Counted from the stretch's first letter, positions 8,319-17,632 are shown. The stretch is 64,000 bases of DNA from Caldicellulosiruptor changbaiensis (GCF_003999255.1 NZ_CP034791.1:62001-126000); one strand, 5' to 3'. The notes: generated by a model not told the origin, from the letters alone. Program-made: numbers and translations.

Positions 8319-9474
8319 ATGTTTTGAAAGCAGGGTATATGAGATAGAAGTTTTGACCCCAACTATAATTGGCGGGCAGGACAAGATCCAGAGCTTTGAG
8401 TTTGTAAAAGATGGCGACTGCTTGTATTTTATAAACTTTGACAGGCTATTTGAAGAAAATCTTTTCAAAGAAAGCTTTATTGATGAGCTTTCGCGCGGAC
8501 TTTCAGGAAACCTCAAAGATTTCAACATCCGCAATGTCATGACAAAATACAACATAGATTTTAGGCGATTCTCAAAGTACAAGCTAAAGCTTGAGGGGGT
8601 TCAAAAGCTTTCAAGAGAAATTGTGCCTTTTGTCAAGAGCGCAGGCAGGTTTTATATTCCAGGGTCGTCATTCAAAGGTGCGATAAGGTCTTTTGTGACA
8701 AAGGCGCTCAAGAAGGATTTAATAAAACACTATGAAGATTGCCTGAACCAAAAAGGTAAGGTTGACCCGCAGCATCTTAGCAGCAACGCAGATAAGAAAG
8801 TATTTTCATCACCGAACGAATCACCCTTTAAGTACCTTCAGATAAGCGATAGCAGTTTTGTAAATCCAGATGATGTAGCAGTTTTTGAGATAAAAGTTAT
8901 GAACATCTGTGACGGTCAGGTTAAGTGGTTTGCAGGGGTGAAAGAGGGAAAAACAAACAACGTAGATAAGCCAGAACAATCTTCTTCGATCGTTGCAGAG
9001 GGGATAAAGCCTGGGGTTAAGATTTTTGGCAGCATGAAGGTTGAGAAGGACTTTGTTGATGGGAACGAGGTTGTAAGTGGACTTAAAGAGAAAATTGGTA
9101 TAAATGTGTTGGCAGCTTCTCCTGCAGAGTTTTTAGCAGAGGTTATGAGGGCTGTTGTCAAAGATTACATTCAAAGAGAGATAAATTTCTACAGCAAATA
9201 CAATCAAGCTCAGATTGTCTCAGAGTACCATAAGCTTTTGAATATTTTGAACTCTCTTGAACAAAACCAGTTTTTAATTCAGATAGGATTTTCAACAGGG
9301 TATTTGTCAAAGACTGTGGGGATATTTTTTACAAAGACTCACTTTGAGAAGTTAAAGATGATTGACCAAAAATCTAGGATATATCCTGATCTTTTCCCAA
9401 AGACAAGAAGGATAATCTTCAAAAACGGGCAAGTTTACACAGTCCCCGGCTGGATAAAGATAACCATTAGATGA
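8308..9474 (+). CDS. csm5: Csm5, RAMP subunit at the crRNA 3' end
   Basis: Csm5 caps the 3' side of the Csm backbone and helps recruit nucleases for crRNA trimming. Seen in sequence: EIEVLTPTIIGGQ near the N-terminus and the RAMP signature FYIPGSSFKGAIRSFV near residue 115. Length is 388 residues, as expected. It begins with TTG 8308 inside the end of csm4 with GGGGTGATGAT as SD, and its stop overlaps the ATG of the next gene (ATGA). Confidence 0.94.
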   Translation: MATECFESRVYEIEVLTPTIIGGQDKIQSFEFVKDGDCLYFINFDRLFEENLFKESFIDELSRGLSGNLKDFNIRNVMTKYNIDFRRFSKYKLKLEGVQKLSREIVPFVKSAGRFYIPGSSFKGAIRSFVTKALKKDLIKHYEDCLNQKGKVDPQHLSSNADKKVFSSPNESPFKYLQISDSSFVNPDDVAVFEIKVMNICDGQVKWFAGVKEGKTNNVDKPEQSSSIVAEGIKPGVKIFGSMKVEKDFVDGNEVVSGLKEKIGINVLAASPAEFLAEVMRAVVKDYIQREINFYSKYNQAQIVSEYHKLLNILNSLEQNQFLIQIGFSTGYLSKTVGIFFTKTHFEKLKMIDQKSRIYPDLFPKTRRIIFKNGQVYTVPGWIKITIR

Positions 9475-10094
9475 TGGGCTGTGATGAAAAAATGGCAAAA
9501 TACTTTACATTTCATTTCTGGGCAAGGGAGGATGGCGTATTTTTGCCATCCTCTTATTACTCTAAGGTATATGAAGCTTTGAAAAGTCTTCTTGCTACAG
9601 AGCAGTTTACAATCTCACCCATTAAAACAAAAAACAAGAAAGAAGTTGAAGATGGTATATGGGTGTTCGAAGATTTTAGAATATACCTTGCCACACCTTT
9701 TTTAGAGCTTGTCACACAGAACATATTAAAGATTTATGAAAATTTAAATGCTTTGTTTGATGGTATTTACTTGAAGAGAATTTCATGCAGGACCCAGCAA
9801 CCAAAGACAATTGGAAATTTGTTAAGTGGAGTGTTTGCTCAAAAAGACGGTGCTTGCTTAGAATATGACAGGCAGCCAGAGATTTTTTCAGAGATGCTAA
9901 GAAGACAGCTTTTGAGCATCTACTACCAAAGGTTTGGAGCATATCCAGAAGACCAGAGATTTTTCTTTGTAATAAAAGATGGTCTGAAGAAACAGCATTT
10001 GATTGAATCGAGAATTGAGTATTTTGGCAAGTATGAAATTTTTGCCTCAAGAGAACTTCTTGAGATGTTCTGCCAGATGTTTTGCATTAAATAG
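9471..10094 (+). CDS. Putative Cas6-like crRNA endonuclease, lacking the terminal glycine-rich loop
   Basis: Position after csm5 and several features point to Cas6: LPSSYYSKVYEALKSL near the N-terminus, FRIYLATPFLELV, and a C-terminal FGKYEIFASRELLEMF resembling the last strand-helix of Cas6. Cas6 proteins normally run on into a G-rich loop (G-G...GFG); here the protein stops at residue 207, and no such loop is seen in any frame downstream. It is therefore either a divergent or a truncated Cas6. Translation is coupled to csm5 by an ATGA overlap. The type I-B operon in this window has no cas6, so this gene may serve both systems. Confidence 0.6.
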   Translation: MMGCDEKMAKYFTFHFWAREDGVFLPSSYYSKVYEALKSLLATEQFTISPIKTKNKKEVEDGIWVFEDFRIYLATPFLELVTQNILKIYENLNALFDGIYLKRISCRTQQPKTIGNLLSGVFAQKDGACLEYDRQPEIFSEMLRRQLLSIYYQRFGAYPEDQRFFFVIKDGLKKQHLIESRIEYFGKYEIFASRELLEMFCQMFCIK

Positions 10095-10111
10095 GTTCAG
10101 ATTAATTTTTT

Positions 10112-10132
10112 TCGCATAAAAATTGACTTTTT
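10112..10132 (+). promoter_or_regulatory. Weak third copy of the TCGCATA...CTTTT motif
   Basis: TCGCATAAAAATTGACTTTTT resembles in part the elements at 2326 and 41591 and lies 61 bp before a 45-codon gene. It may be the promoter region of that gene. Confidence 0.25.
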
Positions 10133-10192
10133 TAAGTTTTTTATAGGGGGTAAATTATAAGTAGAAGAAAAGTTGTTGTGAGGTGAGAAGCG

Positions 10193-10330
10193 ATGTCAGT
10201 AAGTTCTCTTCTTGGCGCTTCAATAATGATGAATGGAATTGTGGAGGGCTTGAAAGTCTTTGCAGCTGTTGTTATTCTGGGTTTTGTTATAAAAGGGCTT
10301 TGGCAGGGCTTTAAAAAGGCACTTGCTTGA
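10193..10330 (+). CDS. Small single-pass membrane protein (45 residues)
   Basis: The ATG at 10193 follows GAGGTGAGAAG at good distance and the gene ends just before a strong terminator. The sequence has a hydrophobic stretch VFAAVVILGFVIKGL flanked by charged residues, compatible with one membrane helix. No family recognised. It lies between the csm operon and a CRISPR array, so membrane-linked defence functions can be imagined but nothing in the sequence shows it. Confidence 0.55.
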   Translation: MSVSSLLGASIMMNGIVEGLKVFAAVVILGFVIKGLWQGFKKALA

Positions 10331-10365
10331 AAATTAAATGTTTTGTTATGTTACACAAAGATTGT

Positions 10366-10406
10366 AAAAAGAGGCAGTTCCATTATTTTGGGACTGTCTC
10401 TTTTTT
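10366..10406. terminator. Bidirectional terminator
   Basis: AAAAAGAGGCAGTTCC pairs with GGGACTGTCTCTTTTTT. It can end the small gene at 10193 and, on the other strand, the Rpn gene remnant at 10411. Confidence 0.85.
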
Positions 10407-10410
10407 ATCC

Positions 10411-10731
10411 TCAATTCAAAAGCTCTTTTCTCAATTTCTTTATCTCCTCAATATCAAGTTCAGTTAGCTCTGCTATTTCCTCATCTTTTGCACCTTTTTG
10501 TATCATCTTCTTAGCTATTTTAACTTGGCTTTCACGAATACCTTGCTGCAATCCTTGCTGTAGTCCTTGCTGCAATCCAAGGTTGAAGTCTTTTGTTTTT
10601 GCCTCATCAAGAAGTCTTGCTACATTGGAGGCAAAATCCCCCATCTTTTCGGCACTCCCTTGTTTGACTTTCTCTATTACTCTCTCATACTCTTTTCTCT
10701 GTTTTTCCAATCTTAAAAATTCAATCTCCAA
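10411..10731 (-). pseudogene. C-terminal fragment of an Rpn-type nuclease
   Basis: The 106 residues match the last third of the protein encoded at 28955-29944: ERVIEKVKQGSAEKMGDF, LLDEAKTKDFNLG, the Gln-rich repeats GLQQGLQQGLQQG and a terminal KDEEIAELTELDIEEIKKL. The catalytic PD-(D/E)XK N-terminal part is missing; the break lies about 25 bp left of the degenerate repeat at 10756. It is the first of three Rpn genes that sit at the leader-distal end of a CRISPR array. Confidence 0.85.
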
Positions 10732-11052
10732 ATGACAGTCAGTAAACTTCCTCTTTCCTCAATCCCCAAAGGGTAGGCTACAAACTAATGCTACTTTTAA
10801 GCTTATAAAAGCCTTTAGAAGCGGTTTCAATCCCCAAAGGGGAGGCTACAAACCTAATGGTTTGCCAAACGGAGCAACATTACCAGTTGCATTTGAAGAG
10901 GCTTATAATGCAGGGTGTAGAGACATAAGAGTTTTAAGAATGTCTGGTTCTCCTGCAAAGGCTGTTATTGAGGGAGAAGAGAAAGTAACAACTGTTAGTA
11001 AGATTTATGAGGAAGTTTTGGGATTTGTAAAAGGTAATGCTGAAACAGTATT

Positions 11053-12360
11053 GAGACTTGTCAAGAATTTTGTGTTTCCATTTCATAGCGCATATTGTAG
11101 AGCTGTAATATATTGTAACTACATTTTTTAAGAATAGGTATTCCGTTTTTCCACTTGCCTCGACGCAAGTTTTCTCTTTGTAAGTAAATGTTTATTTCTA
11201 AAATTTCTACAGATTGGAAATAACCGCCTGAGTTTATTCTTATTTTTTCAATTATACTGTTAACACTTTCTACTGCATTGGTAGTATAGATATGCTTTCT
11301 TAAATCTTCAGGATACTTCATATGTGCAAGATAGAACTCTGCTTTTTCGCAAATACCCTTTATGAATCTGGGGTATTTTGAGGAATAATGATTACAAAGT
11401 TCTTTAAACTTTAAAACTGCTTCATCGAAGTCAGAAGAGGAAGTTCTTAATTTATCAAGTTCTTTGTTGAAAACGGAAGCGTCATCTTTTGCTATATGTT
11501 TTCTAACGTTGCGTTGAAGGTGAACAAAACATAGTTGATGGTGGGCAAGGGGATAAGCGAGTCTAACAGCATCGATTATACCTGGGAAATCATCGCTTAC
11601 GACTATTAAGACTTTTTTAAGACCTCTTGTAATTAAGTCGTCAAAGACTCTCATCCAATCGGCTTTGTTTTCTTTGCCGAAGAAAGTGTAGATACCGAAG
11701 ATATCTTTTTTGCCTTCTAAATCAATGCCAAGCACGACATAGCAAGTAGCTTGTTTAACTTTTGAGTTATCTTTAATTTCGCAATGGTAACCGTCAATGA
11801 TGAGAGCAAAAGTATTTTCAGGAAGTTCTCTTTGTTTGAAAAGTTGAAGCTCGTTTTTAAGATCGCTTTTGATTTTTTCGATTTCGTCTTCAGAATAAGG
11901 CAGATTCGTACTTTTAAGAGTTTGGACAAGAGAACTTTCTGAGTAACCGTTGGCAACTAAAGACATAAGCAGGTCAGTGTATGAGCTGTCAACCCTTTTG
12001 TAGCGGTCAGGGAGAATAGAAGGTCGAAAGTTACCAGAACGTGTACGAGGAACAGAAATTTCAAGACTTCCAACAGGTGTTGCAAGTTTTCTGTCATAAA
12101 AGCCATTGCCCTTATCGTTTTCGTTTTTAGCAAGGTAAACAGTTCTTTCTGATAACATAAAGCAATCGAGCAAGTTTTCTAAAAGCTGTTTTAGAGCTGG
12201 GCGAGTAGGATCATCCTTGGAGCAATACATATTTAGCACTTGTTCGATAGCCATATTTTTAGCGGTCTCAAAAATTTCATTTTTCTCCATAATCGTGAAC
12301 CCTCTTTGATGATTATTTCAATACTAATTATACAGTGGACACAATTTTATTTTAACTCCC
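11053..12360 (-). mobile_element. IS256-family insertion sequence with 8-bp target duplication
   Basis: The element is 1308 bp long and is bounded by the direct repeat ACAGTATT at 11045-11052 and 12361-12368, the 8-bp duplication expected for IS256. The ends GAGACTTGTCAAG and (inward from the right) GGGAGTTAAAAT followed by AAATTGTGT are imperfect inverted repeats. Its target gene becomes a continuous reading frame when it is removed, so the insertion is later than the capture of the phage DNA or was already in the phage. Confidence 0.92.
11061..12290 (-). CDS. IS256-family transposase (Mutator type, DDE)
   Basis: This 409-residue protein is full-length for the family. Seen: FYDRKLATPVGSLEISVPRTR in the N-terminal region, FALIIDGYHCEIK with the first Asp, VLIVVSDDFPGI with the second, the HQLCFVHLQRNVRKH motif conserved in IS256 transposases, and IYTTNAVESVNS with the catalytic Glu. 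ATG 12290 follows AGAGGG. It appears intact and therefore potentially active. Confidence 0.95.
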   Translation of the reverse strand: MEKNEIFETAKNMAIEQVLNMYCSKDDPTRPALKQLLENLLDCFMLSERTVYLAKNENDKGNGFYDRKLATPVGSLEISVPRTRSGNFRPSILPDRYKRVDSSYTDLLMSLVANGYSESSLVQTLKSTNLPYSEDEIEKIKSDLKNELQLFKQRELPENTFALIIDGYHCEIKDNSKVKQATCYVVLGIDLEGKKDIFGIYTFFGKENKADWMRVFDDLITRGLKKVLIVVSDDFPGIIDAVRLAYPLAHHQLCFVHLQRNVRKHIAKDDASVFNKELDKLRTSSSDFDEAVLKFKELCNHYSSKYPRFIKGICEKAEFYLAHMKYPEDLRKHIYTTNAVESVNSIIEKIRINSGGYFQSVEILEINIYLQRENLRRGKWKNGIPILKKCSYNILQLYNMRYEMETQNS

Positions 12361-14129
12361 ACAGTATTTAAGTTGAGCAACTCTAACATTATAGTTGATA
12401 GTGTTGAAGTATATGCTGATGGTACAAAGCTTGATACAACAGCGTATACAGTTGATACAACAAACAACACTGTAACACTTTTGGAGAATAAGACAAAGGG
12501 TGGAGCTTTGATTACAATTAAGTATAAATATACAACAACAGATAGCTCAGGAGCTACTGTGACACTTTCTGTCACAGAGAATGGGTATGTTGATTCAACT
12601 ACAGGACAGTTTGTTGATTTTGTAGCAACACCACAGGATACAGAGTTTACATTAACATATGTACCTGATGCAACAGCATTTACACTTTACATTGATGGTG
12701 CAACGGCACCAACAGGAACATATACAGTTGATGCTCAGAATAAGAAAGTAGTTGTAAAAGGCGGATATTTTAATCTTAATGCAAAAGCAGAGGCAAGGTA
12801 TTACTATCATGTGCAAGAAGTAACAAGACCAACAATTGAGCTTACTACAAAGTATGGTGGATATATCTATAACAGGTGCAAAGTAAAAGTAGATGTTGTT
12901 AAAAATCAAGCTGGTGAGGTTATTGGTAAGGTAGTTATTATTGACAAACCTCTTTCAAAGAAAGCATCTGCTAGTGAATTACCACTTACATATTCAACAG
13001 TAGATTATCCAACATTTAGTCTTTTAGTAAGAGCTATTAATAATGACCCAAGGAATGATTTTGTAGAGGCTGTAACAGAATATGAGAATGAACCATCTAC
13101 AAGCATTGCATTAATGCCAGAGACAAACTTTGAAGGTGGAGACGATGGACTTAACCTTTCAAAGGAAGAAATATTCAAAATACTCTCTGGTGAAAGAGAC
13201 GAAAATGGTTACCTTGTAAAAGAAGGTATTTATCATCAACTTGAAAACTATCAGGTTGATTATGTAGTTCCGCTTGGAGTATATGCTGATGATGAGCTTT
13301 TGGACAAGAATGCTAACTTTGCATACGAACTTGCGATGTGTTGTGCTAATATGTCAATAAGAGGTAAATATACAGTAGGTGTTATTGCAACAAGATCACC
13401 GCTCAAAGCAGGGCTTGCAGATATCAACGAATATGCTAATAAACTTGCTAACCTTGATACAGCTTGTTATGTAAAAGACAAAGAAGGTAATATTATCAAA
13501 GATGCAGATGGTAACCCTGTTGACATTGGTAAATTCCTAATCATTGTTGGTGGACCAGATTTAATACTCAAGAATACAAGGTTTGGAGTGTATACAGCTA
13601 ACTCACCAGCAGTGCTTGCTGGTATGATGTCTGCATTACCAGCTGGAGCATCACCAACAAACAAGAAGGTTGAAGGAGTACTTGGACTCAGATTCCAGTT
13701 CTCTAATGCTCAAAGAGACAAGATACTTGGTAATAGAATAGTTGTTTACAAGCAGAAACCAAACGGAGATATTGTAGTAGAAGATGGTGTAACGGCTGCA
13801 AGACCTACATCTGACTATACAAGAATTTCAACTATCAAGTCTGTAAAAGAAGCAGTAGACGCAATTTATGAGGTAACAGAACCATTCATAGGTCAACCTA
13901 ATACTGTTGCTAACAGAAATGCAATGTCAGTTGCTATTTCAAAGAGACTTGGTCAAATGAAAGAAGCTGGTATTATTAATGATTACAAGTTCAATATCAT
14001 ATCAACACTTTATGACCAATTACTTGGTAATGTTAAGATAGAACTTACAATAGTACCTGCATTCGAAATCAGGTCTATTACAACAATAGTATCCTTGAAA
14101 CCAACTCTGTAATGAGTCCAATTTTAATA

Positions 14130-14157
14130 GGGTACTGGGCATAAAAGCCTAGTACCC
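14130..14157 (+). terminator. Hairpin between sheath and tube genes
   Basis: GGGTACTGGGC pairs with GCCTAGTACCC around AAAA. No proper T-run follows, so it may act as an attenuator or mRNA-processing hairpin that sets higher expression of the tube gene. Confidence 0.5.
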
Positions 14158-14187
14158 AACTTTAAAACTTTAAGGAGGAGAAAGATA

Positions 14188-14961
14188 ATGGCAACAACAA
14201 AACAGGATTATTTAAGGACATATACATCATTCAGTGGTGCTGATATACTGGTTTCGTTTGGGCCAAAAGTAATAGGTGAGCTTCAATCAATTTCATGGGG
14301 TATTGAAAGAGAGAAAGCTCCTGTGTATACATTGGGTTCTCCAAATCCAAGATCTTTTTCAAGAGGTAAAAGAGGAATAGCAGGTAAAATGACATTTGCT
14401 GTATTTGACTATGATGCATTAAGGAAAGCTTTAGTAGAAGATACAAATGTATGGAATCAGATAGCTCCATATGCAATGTTTACAGCTGCGCCAAATGCTA
14501 CTCAATCAGTAAATACTGAATATGAAAAAGTTGCGCTTGAAATGTCGTTGTGGAATGCGAAGGCATCTGATGTTAACAACTCTTCAGCTGGATCTGCGTT
14601 TGGGCCAACAGGAACAAATTCCAAGACTGGTACGATAGATTTACCGGAAGGTGCATCGATAAATGTTCCACCTGGATTTGAAATTTTAAAGGCAGAGAAT
14701 ATAATCTATGCTGATATGATACCGCCGTTTGATGTAACAATCACGTTTGCAAATGAATATGGTCAAGCAGCGTTTATGAAGATTTATGACTGTGAAATTT
14801 TGAATGAAGCATCTGGCGTATCAGTTGACACAATTGTTATGGAAAGAGACTTGACGTATGTTGCAAGAAGAATTTCTCCAATCATGAAAGGTGTTTACAC
14901 ACGAGAAGCTAAAGATGATTATACTTTAATTACTCCTAAACCTGTTGTTGAAGGGATATGA
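14188..14961 (+). CDS. Phage tail tube-like structural protein
   Basis: A 257-residue protein directly after a sheath gene, the usual place of the tail tube protein. It begins MATTKQDYLRTYTSFSGADI and contains PPFDVTITFANEYGQAAFMK, a block shared with the second protein at 16967 (PPFDLFIFFANEYGATAYM). The SD AAGGAGGAG is strong. Tube function is inferred from synteny and beta-rich composition; it could also be a baseplate or virion protein of the same fold. Confidence 0.7.
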   Translation: MATTKQDYLRTYTSFSGADILVSFGPKVIGELQSISWGIEREKAPVYTLGSPNPRSFSRGKRGIAGKMTFAVFDYDALRKALVEDTNVWNQIAPYAMFTAAPNATQSVNTEYEKVALEMSLWNAKASDVNNSSAGSAFGPTGTNSKTGTIDLPEGASINVPPGFEILKAENIIYADMIPPFDVTITFANEYGQAAFMKIYDCEILNEASGVSVDTIVMERDLTYVARRISPIMKGVYTREAKDDYTLITPKPVVEGI

Positions 14962-14963
14962 CT

Positions 14964-14996
14964 AAAGCGGGTGTTAAAGCCCGCTTTTACTTTTTT
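14964..14996 (+). terminator. Rho-independent terminator after the tube gene
   Basis: AAAGCGGG pairs with CCCGCTTT, followed by a T-rich tail. Confidence 0.85.
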
Positions 14997-15007
14997 CGGA
15001 ATCTGGG

Positions 15008-15013
15008 TATAAT
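15008..15013 (+). promoter_or_regulatory. Extended -10 box before the secreted-protein gene
   Basis: TGGGTATAAT lies between the preceding terminator and the SD AGGAGGTG at 15021. The secreted protein therefore has its own promoter within the tail cassette. Confidence 0.5.
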
Positions 15014-15034
15014 TAAAGATAGGAGGTGTTGCTA

Positions 15035-16861
15035 GTGAAAAAGAAGATAAGTATTATTATCGTTTTAACCTTATTACTTGTAAATGTTGTTGTATTTGCA
15101 GTTGATACGAATTTCACTCCTATTATAAAACCGACACCTTTTGTAATGGAATATATTTGTGGTGGACTTGGAAAATGTGTAGATGGTCCATTATCAAAAT
15201 CATCATTTATTTATCCAACAGCTATATTTAACGATGAGAATAGTAATAGTATATATGTAGGAGATGCTTTTCTGATAAGGAAAATTTCGAATGGACAAGT
15301 TGAAACCATTTTTAACTTCAAGAATTCAAGTAATTTGAAGAATGTTTTATATAATTCGATTTATAATCATGCAAGATTTGGAGTTGAATATGATAGAATA
15401 GACCCAAAATATTTCCAGAAATATCTTGATAATCCATCATTAATAGAAAAGACTGTTAAATATTCGATAAACAATATGCGTATTAACAGTTTATTTTTAA
15501 CAGGTAATAAGTTATATGTGTACTTTACGATTGTTGAACCTGTATACAGTGTTTCATTTTATTATGACGTGAAACGAAGAAGTTATGCCATGGTTGATAT
15601 AGTATATGAAATTAATTTGAAAACCAAAGAAGAAAAGATGGTTTTGAGTAAAGGTGATAATCACTATTTTGATTTTGCATTTTTTGAAGAAAAACCCAGA
15701 CTTGACGATAATGGAAACATAGTGACAAAGTATGATGATAAACTATTTGTAATGAGAGATGATGTAAAGTATATCAATGGGGTACCTTATGGATACATGT
15801 ACAAACCTTCAACCTTGTTTTATCCAAAGTTTATGAAATATAACGATAGATTTCTATATATTGGAAAATTGCTTATTGATACTCAAACAAATGAAGTTTT
15901 TGATACAGATTTAAACAAAGTTGTCATGGCTAAAGATATACTTTCAAAGGCGGACTTTTATACTATAGGATATAATGACAAAGCCGGAGATTATCTAGTT
16001 AACAATTCTATTATCACATATTCAATAGGAGCAATTAAGAAGGTAATACCGAAATCGAAGTATATAAACAATAGTACGTTAAGTAACAATCTTAGTACTT
16101 TTGATATTCATGGTTGGATTTTTTCACCCAATAGATATGCAACTGGCAATATTCTTCCTGTAATAGATCAGAAGTATGGAAGGGTATATAATTTTCTTTA
16201 CGACAGTGATTATGGTGGTATAGGAATATTTAGACTTGACAAGGATAGTATGGATACATTTTTTGATTTAACAAGAGACGATAATCCTGTACTGGCAGTT
16301 GATGGTCATTTGTTTCCAGTATTTCATGAAGTAGTTTACTGGCTTAATGCACCAGAAGGAGAGATAAGGGAGGTAAAAGGTAAGAAACCTGTTGGTGGAT
16401 TAAGGGATGTGTTTGTGAACAAGGATGAAAGTATGTACATTATAGATTTTGCAGGTCAGATATTCAAGATATATCCTAAGGTTAAGTTTGGATCTCAGAA
16501 CAAGAAATTGGTAGTTAGAAGTTCGAATGTTGATTTTATTTTCAGGAAGATGGGAACGCTTGGTGAGATATCGGACTACATTCTACAGAACAACCAACCT
16601 TGTATTGAGGTAAAGGAACTTGAAAGGATGTTTGGTTTGACAATTACAACTTCAAAAGATGGGACAGTAACAATAGAAAATCCCTACGTAATGGAAAGTT
16701 ATTCTGTCAAGGCCGATATAGTGAAAGGTAGTAAGCATTATGTAAACTACAAAAAAGTTGAGAAGGCTATAAATGAAACTGTTACAAACAAGCAATACTG
16801 GATGTTTAGTTATGATGAGTACAACAATGTTTTGTCTATTGCTACAGTATATGTTGAGTAA
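15035..16861 (+). CDS. Secreted protein with C-terminal copper-amine-oxidase-N-like domain
   Basis: I start it at GTG 15035, seven bases after AGGAGGTG, giving 608 residues. A signal peptide is evident: KKK, then ISIIIVLTLLLVNVVVFA, then a likely cut before VDTNF. The bulk is beta-rich and unrecognised. The last about 110 residues (IEVKELERMFGLTITTSKDG, IVKGSKHYVNYKKVEKAI) resemble the stalk domain found in secreted Firmicute proteins. It has its own promoter and terminator and looks like cargo (a moron) in the tail cassette rather than a virion part. Confidence 0.7.
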   Translation: MKKKISIIIVLTLLLVNVVVFAVDTNFTPIIKPTPFVMEYICGGLGKCVDGPLSKSSFIYPTAIFNDENSNSIYVGDAFLIRKISNGQVETIFNFKNSSNLKNVLYNSIYNHARFGVEYDRIDPKYFQKYLDNPSLIEKTVKYSINNMRINSLFLTGNKLYVYFTIVEPVYSVSFYYDVKRRSYAMVDIVYEINLKTKEEKMVLSKGDNHYFDFAFFEEKPRLDDNGNIVTKYDDKLFVMRDDVKYINGVPYGYMYKPSTLFYPKFMKYNDRFLYIGKLLIDTQTNEVFDTDLNKVVMAKDILSKADFYTIGYNDKAGDYLVNNSIITYSIGAIKKVIPKSKYINNSTLSNNLSTFDIHGWIFSPNRYATGNILPVIDQKYGRVYNFLYDSDYGGIGIFRLDKDSMDTFFDLTRDDNPVLAVDGHLFPVFHEVVYWLNAPEGEIREVKGKKPVGGLRDVFVNKDESMYIIDFAGQIFKIYPKVKFGSQNKKLVVRSSNVDFIFRKMGTLGEISDYILQNNQPCIEVKELERMFGLTITTSKDGTVTIENPYVMESYSVKADIVKGSKHYVNYKKVEKAINETVTNKQYWMFSYDEYNNVLSIATVYVE

Positions 16862-16881
16862 ATCCAGTAAAATAGCAACGT

Positions 16882-16920
16882 GACCACTGCGGTTTTATGA
16901 CCGTAGTGGTCTTTATTTTT
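16882..16920 (+). terminator. Rho-independent terminator
   Basis: GACCACTGCGG pairs with CCGTAGTGGTC, followed by TTTATTTTTT. Confidence 0.9.
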
Positions 16921-16966
16921 TGTCATAAATCTCATGTATATACATAGTTGAGGTGGGAAGTAAACA

Positions 16967-17632
16967 ATGTTTGTGAAGGATGCATATGTAGGAACGCAGA
17001 GTAAAACAACATCATCCACCAAAAAAACAAGCTACAAGTCTAACATATATGAGGTTGAGCGAAAGTATATATCATTTTCTGGTACGGATGCTGTTGCATT
17101 TATACAGTTTCCAAATACAGAGCCATTTGTGATAGGACAAGTACAGGGTATAGAATATGCTATTTACAGAGAGAAGATACCTGTAAGAACACTGGGTAGG
17201 ATATCACCAAAGGGTGTAGCACGTGGTGGAGTTACGATTGCAGGAAGTATCTACTGGGCACTGTTGAAGGAAAACCTGGTAGAGGATATACGAAAAAGGG
17301 TTGAATATCTTGTTGATATTCCTAACTTAAGAGCTGATGAATTACCACCGTTTGACCTGTTTATTTTCTTTGCCAATGAATATGGAGCAACAGCTTATAT
17401 GGTTATTTATGGTATTGATATAGTCGATGCTCATCAGACGTTAATGATAACCAATGTACTCACTGAGAATGTATGGACATTTATGACAAGGGAGATAGAA
17501 GAAGTTAAAGCTGGAACAAAAGCAAGTGGATTTGGTAGTCCAAGTTTCAATCTCCAAAGGGGAGGCTACAAACCATCCATGACATCTTTAAAATCAAAAT
17601 TGATATCCTCAACAAACTTCACTATCACATAA
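16967..17632 (+). pseudogene. Second tail-tube-like gene, 3' truncated at a CRISPR repeat
   Basis: The product is a paralogue of the protein at 14188: FSGTDAVAFIQF, GYAIYREKIPVRTLGR-like spacing and PPFDLFIFFANEYGATAYM. The natural 3' end is missing: at 17544 the reading frame runs into the CRISPR repeat (translated NLQRGGYK) and the adjacent insert before a chance stop at 17632. The start ATG 16967 has GAGGTGGGA upstream. Confidence 0.75.

Larger units (their letters stand above)
10854..14112 (+). pseudogene. Phage contractile tail sheath gene, 5' truncated and split by an IS
   Basis: Reading from the repeat boundary, 10856-11052 encodes NGATLPVAFEEAYNAG and IRVLRMSG, the familiar sheath N-domain. 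After removing the IS and one copy of the target duplication the frame continues without a shift at 12369 (AETV then FKLSNSN). The large remainder includes TYSTVDYPTFSLLVRAIN, NDFVEAV and a C-terminal domain ending IVPAFEIRSITTIVSL, typical of contractile tail sheaths. The 5' end lacks a start codon and SD because the CRISPR repeat replaces it. About 646 codons remain; perhaps 50-100 N-terminal residues are missing. Confidence 0.85.
10854..17543 (+). other. 6.7-kb phage tail cassette occupying one spacer position
   Basis: The segment starts in mid-gene immediately after the repeat ending at 10853 and stops in mid-gene immediately before the repeat at 17544. Without the IS256-type insertion (1308 bp plus the 8-bp duplicated target) it measures 5374 bp. 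Gene order is tail sheath, tail tube, secreted protein, second tube-like protein, all on the plus strand. No integrase, att site or other phage module is present. Confidence 0.85.

Noticed and set aside
10343-10735. 130-residue plus-strand frame rich in Ser, Phe and Cys
   Set aside because: It is the antisense of the Rpn fragment at 10411-10731, whose protein has clear relatives at 28955.
11061-14112. Programmed splitting of the sheath gene (intein or intron)
   Set aside because: The intervening DNA is an IS256-type element with an 8-bp target duplication and a transposase on the opposite strand.
10854-17543. Single-crossover integration of a circular phage through one spacer
   Set aside because: That would leave the same spacer sequence at both ends of the insert. 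The first and last 35 bases differ, so two different spacers or another mechanism are needed.
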